19,970 bases of DNA, taken from NCBI GenBank assembly GCA_964455935.1, contig CAYVZU010000069.1, positions 1 to 19,970 of the forward strand, written 5' to 3'. Below are positions 7,801 to 17,592 of the stretch, one piece after another. Below the pieces are notes generated by a model. That model was not told the DNA's origin. It made no database searches and worked only from the letters and a program-made list of their open reading frames with translations. Each line of letters starts with the position of its first letter. The first letter of the stretch is position 1. This DNA comes from CAYVZU01 sp964455935 (GTDB lineage: Bacteria > Fibrobacterota > CAYVZU01). The translations under genes were made by a program, and so were the position numbers.

Positions 7801-8511
7801 ATGCGCCGTCTTCTCCAAACCATGAAGCGGACATTGGCTGGTCTTCTATTCCTTTCACCATTGGCCTTGGCCGCCGGCCAGTCTGTGGCGCCGCGCATCG
7901 AAATCACGCCGCGCACGGCCAATCTCGACACGCTGATTCAAGGCCAAGTCAAAAGCGCGCGCTTCGAGGTTCGCAACGCCGGAAAACGACCTTTGCGCAT
8001 CGATCGCACCAGCACGGATTGCGGGTGCGCGGTCGCGACCATCGCGCGATACGACCTTGCGCCGGATTCGTCCGCTGTGATTGATGTAGGATTCAACTCT
8101 GCGCAGTTCCGGGGATTACGGGAAAGCCGGCTGCTGGTATTCTCCAGCGATCCAGTCCGGCCGGTGGACACGCTTGTCCTGCGGGCCTATGTGAGAACCG
8201 AACTGGATTGCACGCCGCGCAATTTGTTCTTCCCCAATGTGCCGCACGGAATTGAACTGGCCCGGCCCATCCTGCTGTTTAACACCGCCACGACTCCCAT
8301 CAAAGTCATTTCCATGAAGCCGCAGGAGGATTACGTCGCAGTTGGGTGGCGCCGGCCGCGGGTGCTGAACCCGGGCGATACGATCCCGGTTGATATTCGG
8401 GTGAACCCGCCCGATTCCCTTCGCCGCTTCAGCACGGCCGTTGTGGTTCAGGTTGACCGCGAGCAGTCGCAGCCGTTCTCGATCCGGGTGTATGGGTTCT
8501 ATGAAGAATGA
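7801..8511 (+). CDS. secreted DUF1573-domain protein
   Basis: About 236 residues. The signal peptide is MRRLLQTMKRTLAGLLFLSP with a likely cut after ALA near residue 24. The mature part begins with a DUF1573 (ASH/MSP-like immunoglobulin fold) domain: RIEITPRTANLDTLIQGQV, RFEVRNAGKRPLRI and the family hallmark TDCGCA with Cys74 and Cys76. A second beta-rich half (about 135-236) looks like another Ig-type domain. Such proteins are common and of unknown function in the Bacteroidetes-related phyla. The ATG at 7801 lies eight bases after the methyltransferase stop; a TTG upstream in frame (7729) lies inside that gene and was rejected. ATG at 7822 would also leave a usable signal peptide. No strong ribosome binding site is visible. 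Confidence 0.75.
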   Translation: MRRLLQTMKRTLAGLLFLSPLALAAGQSVAPRIEITPRTANLDTLIQGQVKSARFEVRNAGKRPLRIDRTSTDCGCAVATIARYDLAPDSSAVIDVGFNSAQFRGLRESRLLVFSSDPVRPVDTLVLRAYVRTELDCTPRNLFFPNVPHGIELARPILLFNTATTPIKVISMKPQEDYVAVGWRRPRVLNPGDTIPVDIRVNPPDSLRRFSTAVVVQVDREQSQPFSIRVYGFYEE

Positions 8512-8868
8512 TGTTCGGCGTTTGACGTGAAAACGTTGGACGTTACGAATGATCTGGGAAAATGGAAGAGAAGGAAATGGATGGCCTGGCCAGTTGCTTA
8601 CCCAAGCGGTCGAAATGCACAAGCCAAGGCTTCTTGGCCAACATTTTATGCCGGCACTTCCGCCAAGGTTCTTAAGCGGGTTGTTCCACAAGTGTGGGAG
8701 TCGGACTTCTGATCGATACTCCGTCATGCGAGACCATCCATCGGCCGGCCTTACCCGTGCATTCAAAAAAAGATTGACTCCTGGGCCGCTATGCAGTCGT
8801 ACTCGTCTCTACATCGCGGTGGACAGGATAACACCGAGTGGGTGAGGGGGCTCCCGACTCACGACCTA
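8512..8868. other. 357-base spacer between convergent DUF1573 and clpB genes
   Basis: No gene is supported here. The left end holds a heptad repeat (separate entry). A perfect six-bp hairpin (GCCAAG-GCTT-CTTGGC, 8623-8638) has no T-run. Near clpB an imperfect hairpin (8842-8849 with 8853-8862) could end clpB transcription, but it also lacks a U-tract. Short open frames on the plus strand (for example 8549-8845) have no ribosome binding site and no recognisable protein features. Confidence 0.5.
8513..8548 (+). repeat. heptad repeat cluster after the DUF1573 stop codon
   Basis: Starting two bases after the TGA, the sequence splits into units that each begin with GT: GTTCGGC, GTTTGAC, then an eight-base GTGAAAAC, GTTGGAC, GTTACGA. 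The seven-base period and the variant units resemble the short tandemly repeated heptamers described in cyanobacterial and other bacterial spacers. Confidence 0.5.
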
Positions 8869-11433
8869 TCATGCTTTTTTAAAGACGATCTTCCCCTCCT
8901 TATAATCCACCAAAACCCGGCTGTTGTTGCCGATCTTTCCTTCGACAATCTCCAGTGAAAGTTCGTCAAGGATCTTGTCCTGGATCAGCCTGCGTAGCGG
9001 GCGGGCGCCAAAGACCCTGTCGAAGCCGGTTGCGGCCAGATAGCGGCTTGCCGCCGGCGTGACCTCGATTGCAATGCCTTTGCGGGCCAGCCGGGCGGAG
9101 ACATAAGCGACCTGCAGTTCCACAATTTTGGCCATATCCTGCTGGGTCAGGTGCTGGAAGATGATGATGTCGTCCACGCGGTTTAAGAACTCCGGGCGGA
9201 AGGCTTTGCGCAGCACCTCGTCGACGGCCTGCTCCTGTTTTGCCCGGTCATCGGCGAACTCCGCGATTTCCGCGCTGGCCAGGTTGGATGTCATGATGAT
9301 CACCGCGTTCTTGAAATCCACGGTGCGGCCCTTTGAATCCGTCAGGCGGCCTTCGTCGAGGACCTGGAGCAGGACATTGAACACATCGGGGTGGGCCTTC
9401 TCGATCTCGTCAAACAGGACCACGCAATAGGGGTGGCGGCGAACGGCTTCGGTCAGCTGGCCGCCTTCGTCATAGCCCACGTATCCCGGAGGCGCGCCCA
9501 CCAGCCGGGCTACGGCGTGTTTTTCCATATACTCGCTCATATCGATGCGCACCAGCATTTTTTCCGTGTCGAAAAGAAACTGCGCCAGGGCTTTGGCCAA
9601 CTCGGTCTTTCCCACGCCCGTGGGGCCCAGAAAAATGAACGAGCCGATGGGACGATTTTCCTCCTGGATCCCGGCCCGGCTGCGGCGAATCGCCTTGGAT
9701 ACAGCCGCAACGGCCTGGACCTGCCCCACCACGCGCCGGGTCAGTTCCTCCTCCATGTGCACCAGCTTCTGCATTTCCTCGGTCAGCATGCGCGCGACCG
9801 GAATTCCCGTCCAGCGCGAAACAACCTTGGCAATGTCTTCTTCGGTTACCTCTTCCTTTAGAAGCTGACTTTCTTTCTGGATTTCGGCCAGCTTGGCCTG
9901 CGCTTCCTTCACGGCCTTTTCCAGGCCGGGGATCAAGCCATACTTGATCTCGGCCACGCGCTGCAGGTTGCCCTCGCGTTCCGCCTGGTCGGCTTCGCCG
10001 CGAAGGCGGTCGATCTGCCGGCCCAATTCGTTGATCATGTCCATTTGCTCGCGTGCGCTTTGCCACTGGAGCTCAAGCTTTTTATTCTCTTCCGAAAGAT
10101 CGCAATGCTCTCGCTCAATTTCCTTTAGCCTTTTTTTCGACGCCTCGTCCTTCTCCTTGCGCAAGGCTTCGCGCTCGATTTCAAGCTGCCGAATCCGGCG
10201 TTGGAGCCGGTCGATTTCGGTGGGCTTGCTGGCGATCTCGATTTTCAGAACCGAGGCGGCTTCATCCATTAAATCGATCGCCTTGTCGGGCAGGAACCGG
10301 TCTGCGATGTAGCGCGCCGACAATTGCACGGCGGCTACAAGGGCCGAATCACGGATGCGCACCCCGTGATGGACCTCGTATTTTTCTTTGATGCCACGGA
10401 GAATGGAAATGGCGTCCTCCGTCGAGGGTTCCTCGACCATCACCGGCTGGAACCGGCGCTCGAGAGCGGCGTCCTTTTCCACATGCTGGCGATACTCCTT
10501 CAGGGTGGTGGCCCCGATTGTGCGGAGTTTGCCGCGGGCCAGAGCGGGTTTAAGCAGGTTGCCGGCGTCCACGGCGCCCTCGGCCGCGCCAGCGCCCACG
10601 ATCGTGTGAAGTTCGTCAATAAATAGAATGATCTGTCCTTCGGCGTTTTCGATCTCACGGATCAGCGCTTTTAGCCGATCCTCAAATTCGCCCCGGTACT
10701 TCGAACCGGCGATCATCGCCCCCAGATCCAGGCTCACCAGCCGTTTATTCTTGAGTGTCTCGGGCACGTCCCCGTCGACCATCTTCTTGGCCAGGCCCTC
10801 GACAATGGCGGTTTTCCCGGTGCCGGGTTCACCCACCAGAACAGGGTTGTTCTTGGTTCGCCGGGAGAGGATTTGCATGATGCGCCGGATCTCCTCGTCG
10901 CGGCCGATGACCGGATCGATTTTTCCCTGCCGGGCCAGGGCCGTGAAGTCGATTGTGTATTTCTCCAGTACCTGGTATTTCGATTCCGGATCGGCGTCGG
11001 TCACGCGCTGCCCGCCGCGAAGCCCAGCCAGCTCGCGGAGGACTTCCTCGCGTGAAATCTTCAGAATCCGGCTGACCGCCGAATCCTGCAAAAGCGCCAG
11101 AAGCAGGTGTTCGGTGCTTACGTATTCATCGTGCAGATCGGACGCTTCCTTCTGCGCCTGCTGCAATGCCTTGTTCGCCTCGGGCGAGAGATAGGCCGAG
11201 GTGGGTCCCGAGACTTGGGGAATCCGGGACAGCTCGCGCGCAATTTCCTGGGTGACCGCGGAAGGTTTCCGTTCCAGCTTCTGAAGAATTTCCGGAACAA
11301 GCCCTTCTTTCTGGCGGACCAGGACCATGAGAATGTGAAGCGGGGTAATGTTCTGGTGGCTCAGTTCGCCGGCCAGTTGCATTGCTGAATTGATAGCCTC
11401 AGCGGCCTTTGTGGTGAATTTATCGAAGTTCAC
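8869..11433 (-). CDS. clpB: ATP-dependent disaggregase ClpB
   Basis: ClpB threads aggregated proteins through its hexameric pore and works with DnaK-DnaJ-GrpE. The 854 residues match the usual length of about 860. Domains in order: N-terminal Clp repeat domain (1-145), first AAA+ ring with Walker A GEPGTGKT (201-208) and Walker B IILFIDE (268-274), the coiled-coil middle domain (about 400-535) that distinguishes ClpB from ClpA and ClpC, and the second AAA+ ring with Walker A GPTGVGKT (603-610), pore-loop region GAPPGYVGYDEGG (647-659) and Walker B VVLFDE (671-676). The GTG start is preceded by AAGGAG at six bases spacing. The gene is divergent from groES across a 325-base regulatory spacer, suggesting shared heat-shock control, although no CIRCE is positioned over a clpB promoter. 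Confidence 0.97.
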   Translation of the reverse strand: MNFDKFTTKAAEAINSAMQLAGELSHQNITPLHILMVLVRQKEGLVPEILQKLERKPSAVTQEIARELSRIPQVSGPTSAYLSPEANKALQQAQKEASDLHDEYVSTEHLLLALLQDSAVSRILKISREEVLRELAGLRGGQRVTDADPESKYQVLEKYTIDFTALARQGKIDPVIGRDEEIRRIMQILSRRTKNNPVLVGEPGTGKTAIVEGLAKKMVDGDVPETLKNKRLVSLDLGAMIAGSKYRGEFEDRLKALIREIENAEGQIILFIDELHTIVGAGAAEGAVDAGNLLKPALARGKLRTIGATTLKEYRQHVEKDAALERRFQPVMVEEPSTEDAISILRGIKEKYEVHHGVRIRDSALVAAVQLSARYIADRFLPDKAIDLMDEAASVLKIEIASKPTEIDRLQRRIRQLEIEREALRKEKDEASKKRLKEIEREHCDLSEENKKLELQWQSAREQMDMINELGRQIDRLRGEADQAEREGNLQRVAEIKYGLIPGLEKAVKEAQAKLAEIQKESQLLKEEVTEEDIAKVVSRWTGIPVARMLTEEMQKLVHMEEELTRRVVGQVQAVAAVSKAIRRSRAGIQEENRPIGSFIFLGPTGVGKTELAKALAQFLFDTEKMLVRIDMSEYMEKHAVARLVGAPPGYVGYDEGGQLTEAVRRHPYCVVLFDEIEKAHPDVFNVLLQVLDEGRLTDSKGRTVDFKNAVIIMTSNLASAEIAEFADDRAKQEQAVDEVLRKAFRPEFLNRVDDIIIFQHLTQQDMAKIVELQVAYVSARLARKGIAIEVTPAASRYLAATGFDRVFGARPLRRLIQDKILDELSLEIVEGKIGNNSRVLVDYKEGKIVFKKA

Positions 11434-11489
11434 AGCATGCTCCTTCTAAGATATGGCGTACCCTATTTATATGTATAAAAAGCGAACGC

Positions 11490-11518
11490 AATATGCGTAC
11501 CACCCCATAAAGCGGCAA
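11490..11518 (-). promoter_or_regulatory. weak candidate promoter for clpB
   Basis: On the minus strand, TTGCCG (complement of 11513-11518), 17 bases and CATATT (complement of 11490-11495) match four of six positions in each box. The leader would be about 50 bases. Other AT-rich hexamers lie nearer the gene (11465-11480), so the placement is uncertain. Confidence 0.25.
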
Positions 11519-11560
11519 AATTGAAGAAAAATTGCATCCACGAAAATTCTTTTAGCTTTT

Positions 11561-11577
11561 TGTTTCATTATGAAACA
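11561..11577. promoter_or_regulatory. 17-base dyad in the clpB-groES spacer, possible operator
   Basis: TGTTTCAT and ATGAAACA are perfect eight-base arms around a single T. Outer arms GCTTT (11555-11559) and AAAGC (11580-11584) extend it imperfectly. It lies between the two divergent promoters and is unlike CIRCE. A regulator site is plausible; the protein is unknown. Confidence 0.4.
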
Positions 11578-11669
11578 TTAAAGCCTGTAAGGGGCCAGGA
11601 AATTTAGTCCGATTTTGAAACCAAGCTGTAACTACTTGATAATAAATAAGTTATGGATGAGAAGAATGC

Positions 11670-11698
11670 TTGACAGCCAATCCGGGTTCCGGTATATT
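11670..11698 (+). promoter_or_regulatory. sigma-70-type promoter of groESL
   Basis: A perfect -35 TTGACA (11670-11675), a 17-base spacer and -10 TATATT (11693-11698). The predicted start near 11705 falls inside the CIRCE operator, the classical arrangement for repression by HrcA. The leader would be about 55 bases. Confidence 0.85.
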
Positions 11699-11699
11699 A

Positions 11700-11726
11700 T
11701 TGGCACTCAAAAATGGCGAGTGCTAA
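11700..11726 (+). promoter_or_regulatory. CIRCE operator (HrcA binding site)
   Basis: TTGGCACTC (11700-11708), nine bases, GAGTGCTAA (11718-11726). This matches the consensus TTAGCACTC-N9-GAGTGCTAA at 17 of 18 positions, with one A-to-G change in the left arm. It begins two bases after the -10 box. HrcA encoded at 13868-14929 should bind here. No other CIRCE was found in the window. Confidence 0.95.
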
Positions 11727-11758
11727 CAACCCTTAACCAATTTGCAAGGAGGAGTTAC

Positions 11759-12043
11759 ATGAACGTTAAGCCTCTCGCTGATCGGGTCATCGTGAAAGCC
11801 CTGGAGTCAGAAGCCAAGACTTCGGGTGGCATCATCATTCCCGACAACGCGAAAGAAAAGCCGCAGAAGGGCGAAGTGATTGCAGTTGGCCCGGGCAAAG
11901 TCTCGGACAACGGAGCGCTGGTGAAGCCCGAGGTTAAGAAAGGGGACAAGGTTCTTTACGGGAAATACTCCGGGACCGAGGTCACCATTGATAACGAAGA
12001 ATATCTGATCATGCGCGAGAGCGATCTGCTGGCCGTGATCTAA
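11759..12043 (+). CDS. groES: co-chaperonin GroES
   Basis: GroES forms the heptameric lid of the GroEL folding chamber. The 94 residues are the usual length. Family motifs are visible: MNVKPLADRVIVK at the start, the mobile loop ETKTSGGI-type sequence as EAKTSGGIIIPD (which binds GroEL), and GDKVLYGKYSGTEV and EYLIMRESDLLAVI at the end. The ATG at 11759 follows AGGAGG with a short spacer. The frame is open upstream to 11615, but that part covers the promoter and CIRCE and is not coding. groEL starts 70 bases downstream with its own AGGAGG, and the two form one operon. Confidence 0.98.
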   Translation: MNVKPLADRVIVKALESEAKTSGGIIIPDNAKEKPQKGEVIAVGPGKVSDNGALVKPEVKKGDKVLYGKYSGTEVTIDNEEYLIMRESDLLAVI

Positions 12044-12113
12044 GAGATATTCAAACAAGGCGATCAAGAGCCAAATTCATTACGAGAGCTCACCCAACAG
12101 GAGGATTTTCGAT

Positions 12114-13752
<1,639 letters not shown>

Positions 13753-13776
13753 CTCCTGCCGCAGACTGTCCAACGA

Positions 13777-13803
13777 TGCGGGGGCGGGTAAACCGCCCCC
13801 GCA
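13777..13803 (+). terminator. very GC-rich hairpin downstream of groEL
   Basis: A perfect 11-bp stem (13777-13787 with 13793-13803) around the loop GTAAA. No T-run follows, so it may protect the groESL mRNA 3' end or slow polymerase instead of ending transcription alone. Confidence 0.5.
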
Positions 13804-13824
13804 GTCCATAGGAGAACATCGGCA

Positions 13825-13863
13825 GGGCGATGCAAAACAGGCATCGCCCCGTCGCTTTTCTTG
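13825..13863 (+). terminator. Rho-independent terminator or attenuator between groEL and hrcA
   Basis: A perfect 9-bp stem GGGCGATGC / GCATCGCCC (13825-13833 with 13841-13849) with loop AAAACAG. A short spacer and an interrupted T-tract (CTTTTCTT) follow. The hairpin ends 18 bases before the hrcA ATG. It probably lowers read-through from groESL into hrcA-grpE-dnaK-dnaJ. Confidence 0.6.
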
Positions 13864-13867
13864 AACC

Positions 13868-14929
13868 ATGAATTCAAACACTCAACTCAATGATCGCGAG
13901 CAGGCCATTCTTGGCGCCATTGTTCAGCAATACGTTGTCAATGCCGAACCGGTGAGTTCGCGCAACCTTTCGAAGCATGCCGGCATGGGTCTGAGCCCGG
14001 CCAGCATTCGCAACGTCATGAGCGATCTTGAGGAGAAGGGATTTCTTCGCCAGCCCCACACCTCGGCCGGCCGCGTTCCCACCGACGACGGGTACCGGTA
14101 TTATGTCGATTCGCTGGCCGGGATCGAGGACCTTAGCGCCCAGGAGAAACAGACGATCGGCACGGCGGTCGCCCATGTCAGCGACGTTGAGGAAATTCTG
14201 GGCGTAACGAGCCAGGCCCTGGGCAAGGTGACGCACCAGTTGGGAATTGCGCTTTCGCCGCGTTTTGGGGATGCGATTTTCGAAAAGTTCGACTTTGTCG
14301 CCCTTGCCCAGCGCCGTGTTCTTCTTGTTCTGGCCCTGCAGTCCGGCATTGTCCGCTCCATGGTGGTCGAGACCGAGTCGGACCTGGGGTCCGATAAGCT
14401 GGCCACGATCTGCTCCATTCTCAACGAACGCTTCGCCGGCCAAAAGATCGCCGAGATCCAGGCGAGCCTTGCCCAACGCGTGGCCGGCGCCGATCTCGAT
14501 GAAAAGTGGGTGGGCGCCATCCGGCTTTTCATCCCGGCCATTGAACACCTGTTCGAGAATACGATCCAAACGCGTCTGCACGCCAGCGCCGCGCCGGTCG
14601 TGCTCCGTCAGCCCGAGTTCGCGGACCGTTCCATGTTCGGCGCCATCATGGAGCTGCTGGAAAACGAGACGGTTCTCATTCACCTTCTTAGCCGGCGCGG
14701 AAAAGAAGACGGGGTAACCATTACCATTGGCGGCGAAAACGAGGGCGGCCAATTCAAATCGTTCAGCATTGTAACATCGAACTATCACATCGGAAGCATG
14801 ACGGGAACGCTGGGCATCATCGGCCCCACCCGCATGCCGTATCCCAAACTGATCTCGGCCGTGGACTATACGGCCCGGGTCATTGAAGAGAGCACCAGGG
14901 CCGGGCGGATTGCCGAGGCGATCCGATAG
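13868..14929 (+). CDS. hrcA: heat-inducible transcription repressor HrcA
   Basis: HrcA is a dimeric repressor that binds CIRCE and is kept active by GroEL, so heat-damaged protein that occupies GroEL relieves repression. The 353 residues are the typical length. The N-terminal winged helix is clear (REQAILGAIVQQYVVNAEPV, then SSRNLSKHAGMGLSPASIRN, DLEEKGFLRQPHTSAGRVPT and GYRYYVD), and the C-terminal GAF-like dimer domain ends with GTLGIIGPTRMPYPKLISAV. A terminator-like hairpin lies directly upstream and no Shine-Dalgarno sequence is visible before the ATG at 13868, so expression may be low. grpE begins 29 bases downstream. Its only visible target is the CIRCE before groES. Confidence 0.96.
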   Translation: MNSNTQLNDREQAILGAIVQQYVVNAEPVSSRNLSKHAGMGLSPASIRNVMSDLEEKGFLRQPHTSAGRVPTDDGYRYYVDSLAGIEDLSAQEKQTIGTAVAHVSDVEEILGVTSQALGKVTHQLGIALSPRFGDAIFEKFDFVALAQRRVLLVLALQSGIVRSMVVETESDLGSDKLATICSILNERFAGQKIAEIQASLAQRVAGADLDEKWVGAIRLFIPAIEHLFENTIQTRLHASAAPVVLRQPEFADRSMFGAIMELLENETVLIHLLSRRGKEDGVTITIGGENEGGQFKSFSIVTSNYHIGSMTGTLGIIGPTRMPYPKLISAVDYTARVIEESTRAGRIAEAIR

Positions 14930-14958
14930 CCTGTCAATATCCTGCATTCGAGGAAGCC

Positions 14959-15627
14959 ATGACGAAAAAAGAACATAAACAGGAAGAGGCCGAACCGGCC
15001 TCCGATACTCCGCCGGCCGGGGACGCCAAACCGGAAACGGTTCCGCAGACCGAAAGCCCCGAGCAGAAACTTAAAAGCGAGCTGGAGGTGGCCCGCCAGG
15101 AGCGCGATCGCAACCAGGACAAGTATTTGCGGCTGATGGCCGAATTCGACAACTTCAAGAAGCGCACGCAATCCGAGGTGGCCGGCATCATCCGCAGCGC
15201 CAATGAGGAGTTGATCCTCCAGTTGCTGGAAGTGCTCGACAATTTCGAACGGGCGCTTGCCGTGAATGAGTCGAGCGATCCCAAGGCTCTGCGCAAAGGG
15301 GTCGAACTGATTCATTCCAAGCTTATGACCATCCTCAAAGGCCGCGGTCTTGAGCCCTACGATTCGATGGGCAGGGAATTCAATCCCGACGAGCACGAGG
15401 CCATGATGCAGGCTGCCAGCGGCGATGTGGCCGCCCACCATGTGATGCAGGAGATCGAGCGCGGATACCGTTTCCGGGGCAAGGTGCTACGGCCCGCGCG
15501 GGTTATTGTTTCGAGAGGCATGGAGTCCGAGCCCGCCGTATCCGAAGCCAAGCCGGCGGAATCCGGAGACGCTGCCGGGCAAACGCAGAGCTCAGGTGAA
15601 TCGGAGCAATCAGAGCAAGTATATTGA
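14959..15627 (+). CDS. grpE: nucleotide exchange factor GrpE
   Basis: GrpE releases ADP from DnaK so that substrate is freed. The 222 residues contain a low-complexity acidic N-terminus (about 1-35), a long helix that forms the dimer stalk (about 35-95, with RDQDKYLRLMAEFDNFKKR-type sequence, here RNQDKYLRLMAEFDNFKKRT) and the C-terminal beta-wing (FNPDEHEAMMQ, then GYRFRGKVLRPARVIVS). An Ala/Ser/Glu-rich tail of about 40 residues (SEAKPAESGDAAGQTQSSGE) follows. GAGG lies a few bases before the ATG. dnaK starts 18 bases after its stop, so the two are co-transcribed. Confidence 0.96.
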   Translation: MTKKEHKQEEAEPASDTPPAGDAKPETVPQTESPEQKLKSELEVARQERDRNQDKYLRLMAEFDNFKKRTQSEVAGIIRSANEELILQLLEVLDNFERALAVNESSDPKALRKGVELIHSKLMTILKGRGLEPYDSMGREFNPDEHEAMMQAASGDVAAHHVMQEIERGYRFRGKVLRPARVIVSRGMESEPAVSEAKPAESGDAAGQTQSSGESEQSEQVY

Positions 15628-15645
15628 AAATCCAGGAGGTTCGAT

Positions 15646-17592
15646 ATGGCAGATAAAGTGATTGGCATCGATTTAGGAACAACCTTCTCATGTGTCGCTG
15701 TCATGGAAGGCGGCAAGCCCGTGGTGATTCCAAACACCGAAGGGGCCCGCACCACGCCGTCTGTCGTCGCGTTCACCAAAACCGGCGAACGTCTCGTGGG
15801 GCAAATCGCCCGCCGTCAGGCCATTACCAACAGCGAAAACACCGTTTATTCCATCAAGCGGTTCATGGGCCGTCGTCATAACGAAGTGGCCTCGGAAGAA
15901 AAGATGGTGCCTTACAAAATCGTGGGCGGCCCCAGCGAACTCGTGAAGGTCTCCGCCGGCGGAAAAGAATACACCCCGCCCGAGATCTCCGCCATGATTC
16001 TGCAATACCTCAAGCAGTCGGCCGACGCGTATCTGGGGACCACGGTGACCAAGGCCGTGATCACCGTACCGGCCTACTTCAACGACGCCCAGCGCCAGGC
16101 CACCAAGGATGCGGGCCGCATTGCGGGTCTCGAGGTCCTTCGCATTGTCAACGAACCCACGGCCGCAAGCCTGGCTTACGGCATGGACAAGAAGAAGAAC
16201 GAGATCATCGCCGTGTATGATTTTGGCGGCGGCACGTTCGATATCTCCATCCTGGAGATTGGCGACGGCGTGTTCGAAGTGAAGTCGACCAACGGCGACA
16301 CGCATCTGGGCGGCGACGATATCGACCAGGTTGTGATGGACTGGATCGCCGAGGAATTTCAGAAAAGCAACGGGATCGATCTGCGCAAAGACAGGATGGC
16401 CCTGCAACGCCTGAAGGAAGCCGCGGAAAAAGGCAAATGCGAGTTGTCCACGGCCATGCAGACCAACATCAATTTGCCGTTTATCACCGCCGATGCCTCG
16501 GGACCCAAGCATCTGGATCTGAACCTGACCCGGGCCAAATTCGAGCAGCTGATTGCTCATCTCATCGAAAAGACAATGGGGCCTTGCTCGAAAGCGTTGG
16601 CCGATGCCGGCATGACCCCCGAAAAGATCACCAATGTCATTATGGTCGGCGGTTCGACGCGCATTCCGGCCGTGCAGCGCAGGGTGAAAGAACTCTTTGG
16701 CAAAGAGCCCAACCGCAGCGTGAACCCCGACGAGGTCGTTGCCGTGGGCGCCGCTGTTCAGGCGGGAATTCTCTCAGGCGACGAAGCCGTCAAAGACGTG
16801 CTGCTGCTCGATGTGACCCCGCTCTCGCTGGGCATTGAAACCCTGGGCGGCGTCTTTACCAAACTCATCGATCGCAACACCACCATTCCCACGCGCAAGA
16901 GCAATATTTTTTCGACGGCCGATGACAACCAGCCGGCGGTTTCCATCCATGTCCTCCAGGGCGAACGCGAAATGGCTTCCTACAACCGCACGCTGGGCCG
17001 TTTCGAGCTGGGGGGAATTCCGCCGGCGCCGCGGGGAATTCCGCAGATTGAAGTCGCCTTTGACATCGATGCCAACGGCATTGTTCATGTCTCGGCCAAG
17101 GACCTTGCCACGGGCAAGGAGCAGAAGATCAGGATTGAATCCTCCTCCGGCCTCAACGAAAAGGATATCGACCGGATGGTCAAAGAGGCCCAGGAGCACG
17201 CCGACGAGGACCACAAAATCCGCGAAAAAGTCGATCTGCAGAACCAAGCCGACTCCTTGATCTATGCCACCGAGAAGACCCTCAAAGAGCATGGCGACAA
17301 AGCATCGGCCGAGGAGAAGCAGAAAATTCAGGAAGCCCTGGATGCGTTGAAGAAAGTGGCCAAGGGCGAAGACCTGGAAGCCATCAAAGCCGCCATTGAA
17401 AAATTGAGCCAGGCCAGTCATAAACTGGCCGAGGAGATGTACAAGGCCGCCGCGGCATCGCGTCAGGGTCAGCCCGGCGGCGCTCAGCCGCAGCAGGAGC
17501 CGCCGCAACAGGCCCAACCCCAAGAACCTGAAGGAAAGAAGAAAGACGGCGCCGTGGATGCGGATTTTGAAGTCGTGGACGACAAGAAGTAG
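15646..17592 (+). CDS. dnaK: chaperone DnaK (Hsp70)
   Basis: DnaK is the ATP-dependent Hsp70 that binds exposed hydrophobic segments. The 648 residues are near the usual 640. The nucleotide-binding domain shows IGIDLGTTFSCVAV (6-19), the phosphate-2 motif YDFGGGTFDIS and the adenosine motif GGSTRIPAVQ. The linker DVLLLDVTPLSLGIETLGG and the substrate domain (QGEREMA, then FDIDANGIVHVSAKDLATGK) follow. The C-terminal tail is rich in Gln and Pro (GGAQPQQEPPQQAQPQEPEG) and ends acidic. AGGAGG lies about nine bases before the ATG. No CIRCE precedes it, so heat control presumably comes from upstream transcription. Confidence 0.98.
   Translation: MADKVIGIDLGTTFSCVAVMEGGKPVVIPNTEGARTTPSVVAFTKTGERLVGQIARRQAITNSENTVYSIKRFMGRRHNEVASEEKMVPYKIVGGPSELVKVSAGGKEYTPPEISAMILQYLKQSADAYLGTTVTKAVITVPAYFNDAQRQATKDAGRIAGLEVLRIVNEPTAASLAYGMDKKKNEIIAVYDFGGGTFDISILEIGDGVFEVKSTNGDTHLGGDDIDQVVMDWIAEEFQKSNGIDLRKDRMALQRLKEAAEKGKCELSTAMQTNINLPFITADASGPKHLDLNLTRAKFEQLIAHLIEKTMGPCSKALADAGMTPEKITNVIMVGGSTRIPAVQRRVKELFGKEPNRSVNPDEVVAVGAAVQAGILSGDEAVKDVLLLDVTPLSLGIETLGGVFTKLIDRNTTIPTRKSNIFSTADDNQPAVSIHVLQGEREMASYNRTLGRFELGGIPPAPRGIPQIEVAFDIDANGIVHVSAKDLATGKEQKIRIESSSGLNEKDIDRMVKEAQEHADEDHKIREKVDLQNQADSLIYATEKTLKEHGDKASAEEKQKIQEALDALKKVAKGEDLEAIKAAIEKLSQASHKLAEEMYKAAAASRQGQPGGAQPQQEPPQQAQPQEPEGKKKDGAVDADFEVVDDKK

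Noticed and set aside
8549..8845. 98-codon open frame in the DUF1573-clpB spacer
   Set aside because: No ribosome binding site, no recognisable motif and irregular composition; treated as spacer.
11501..11510. Sigma-32 type -10 (CCCCAT) in the clpB-groES spacer
   Set aside because: It lacks a CTTGAA-like -35 at the proper distance and lies on the strand away from clpB, far from groES.
13874..14947. Long open frame opposite hrcA (357 codons, minus strand)
   Set aside because: It mirrors hrcA almost exactly, has no family motif, and hrcA on the other strand is certain. Long antisense frames are common in GC-rich genes, as also seen opposite groEL, dnaK and dnaJ.
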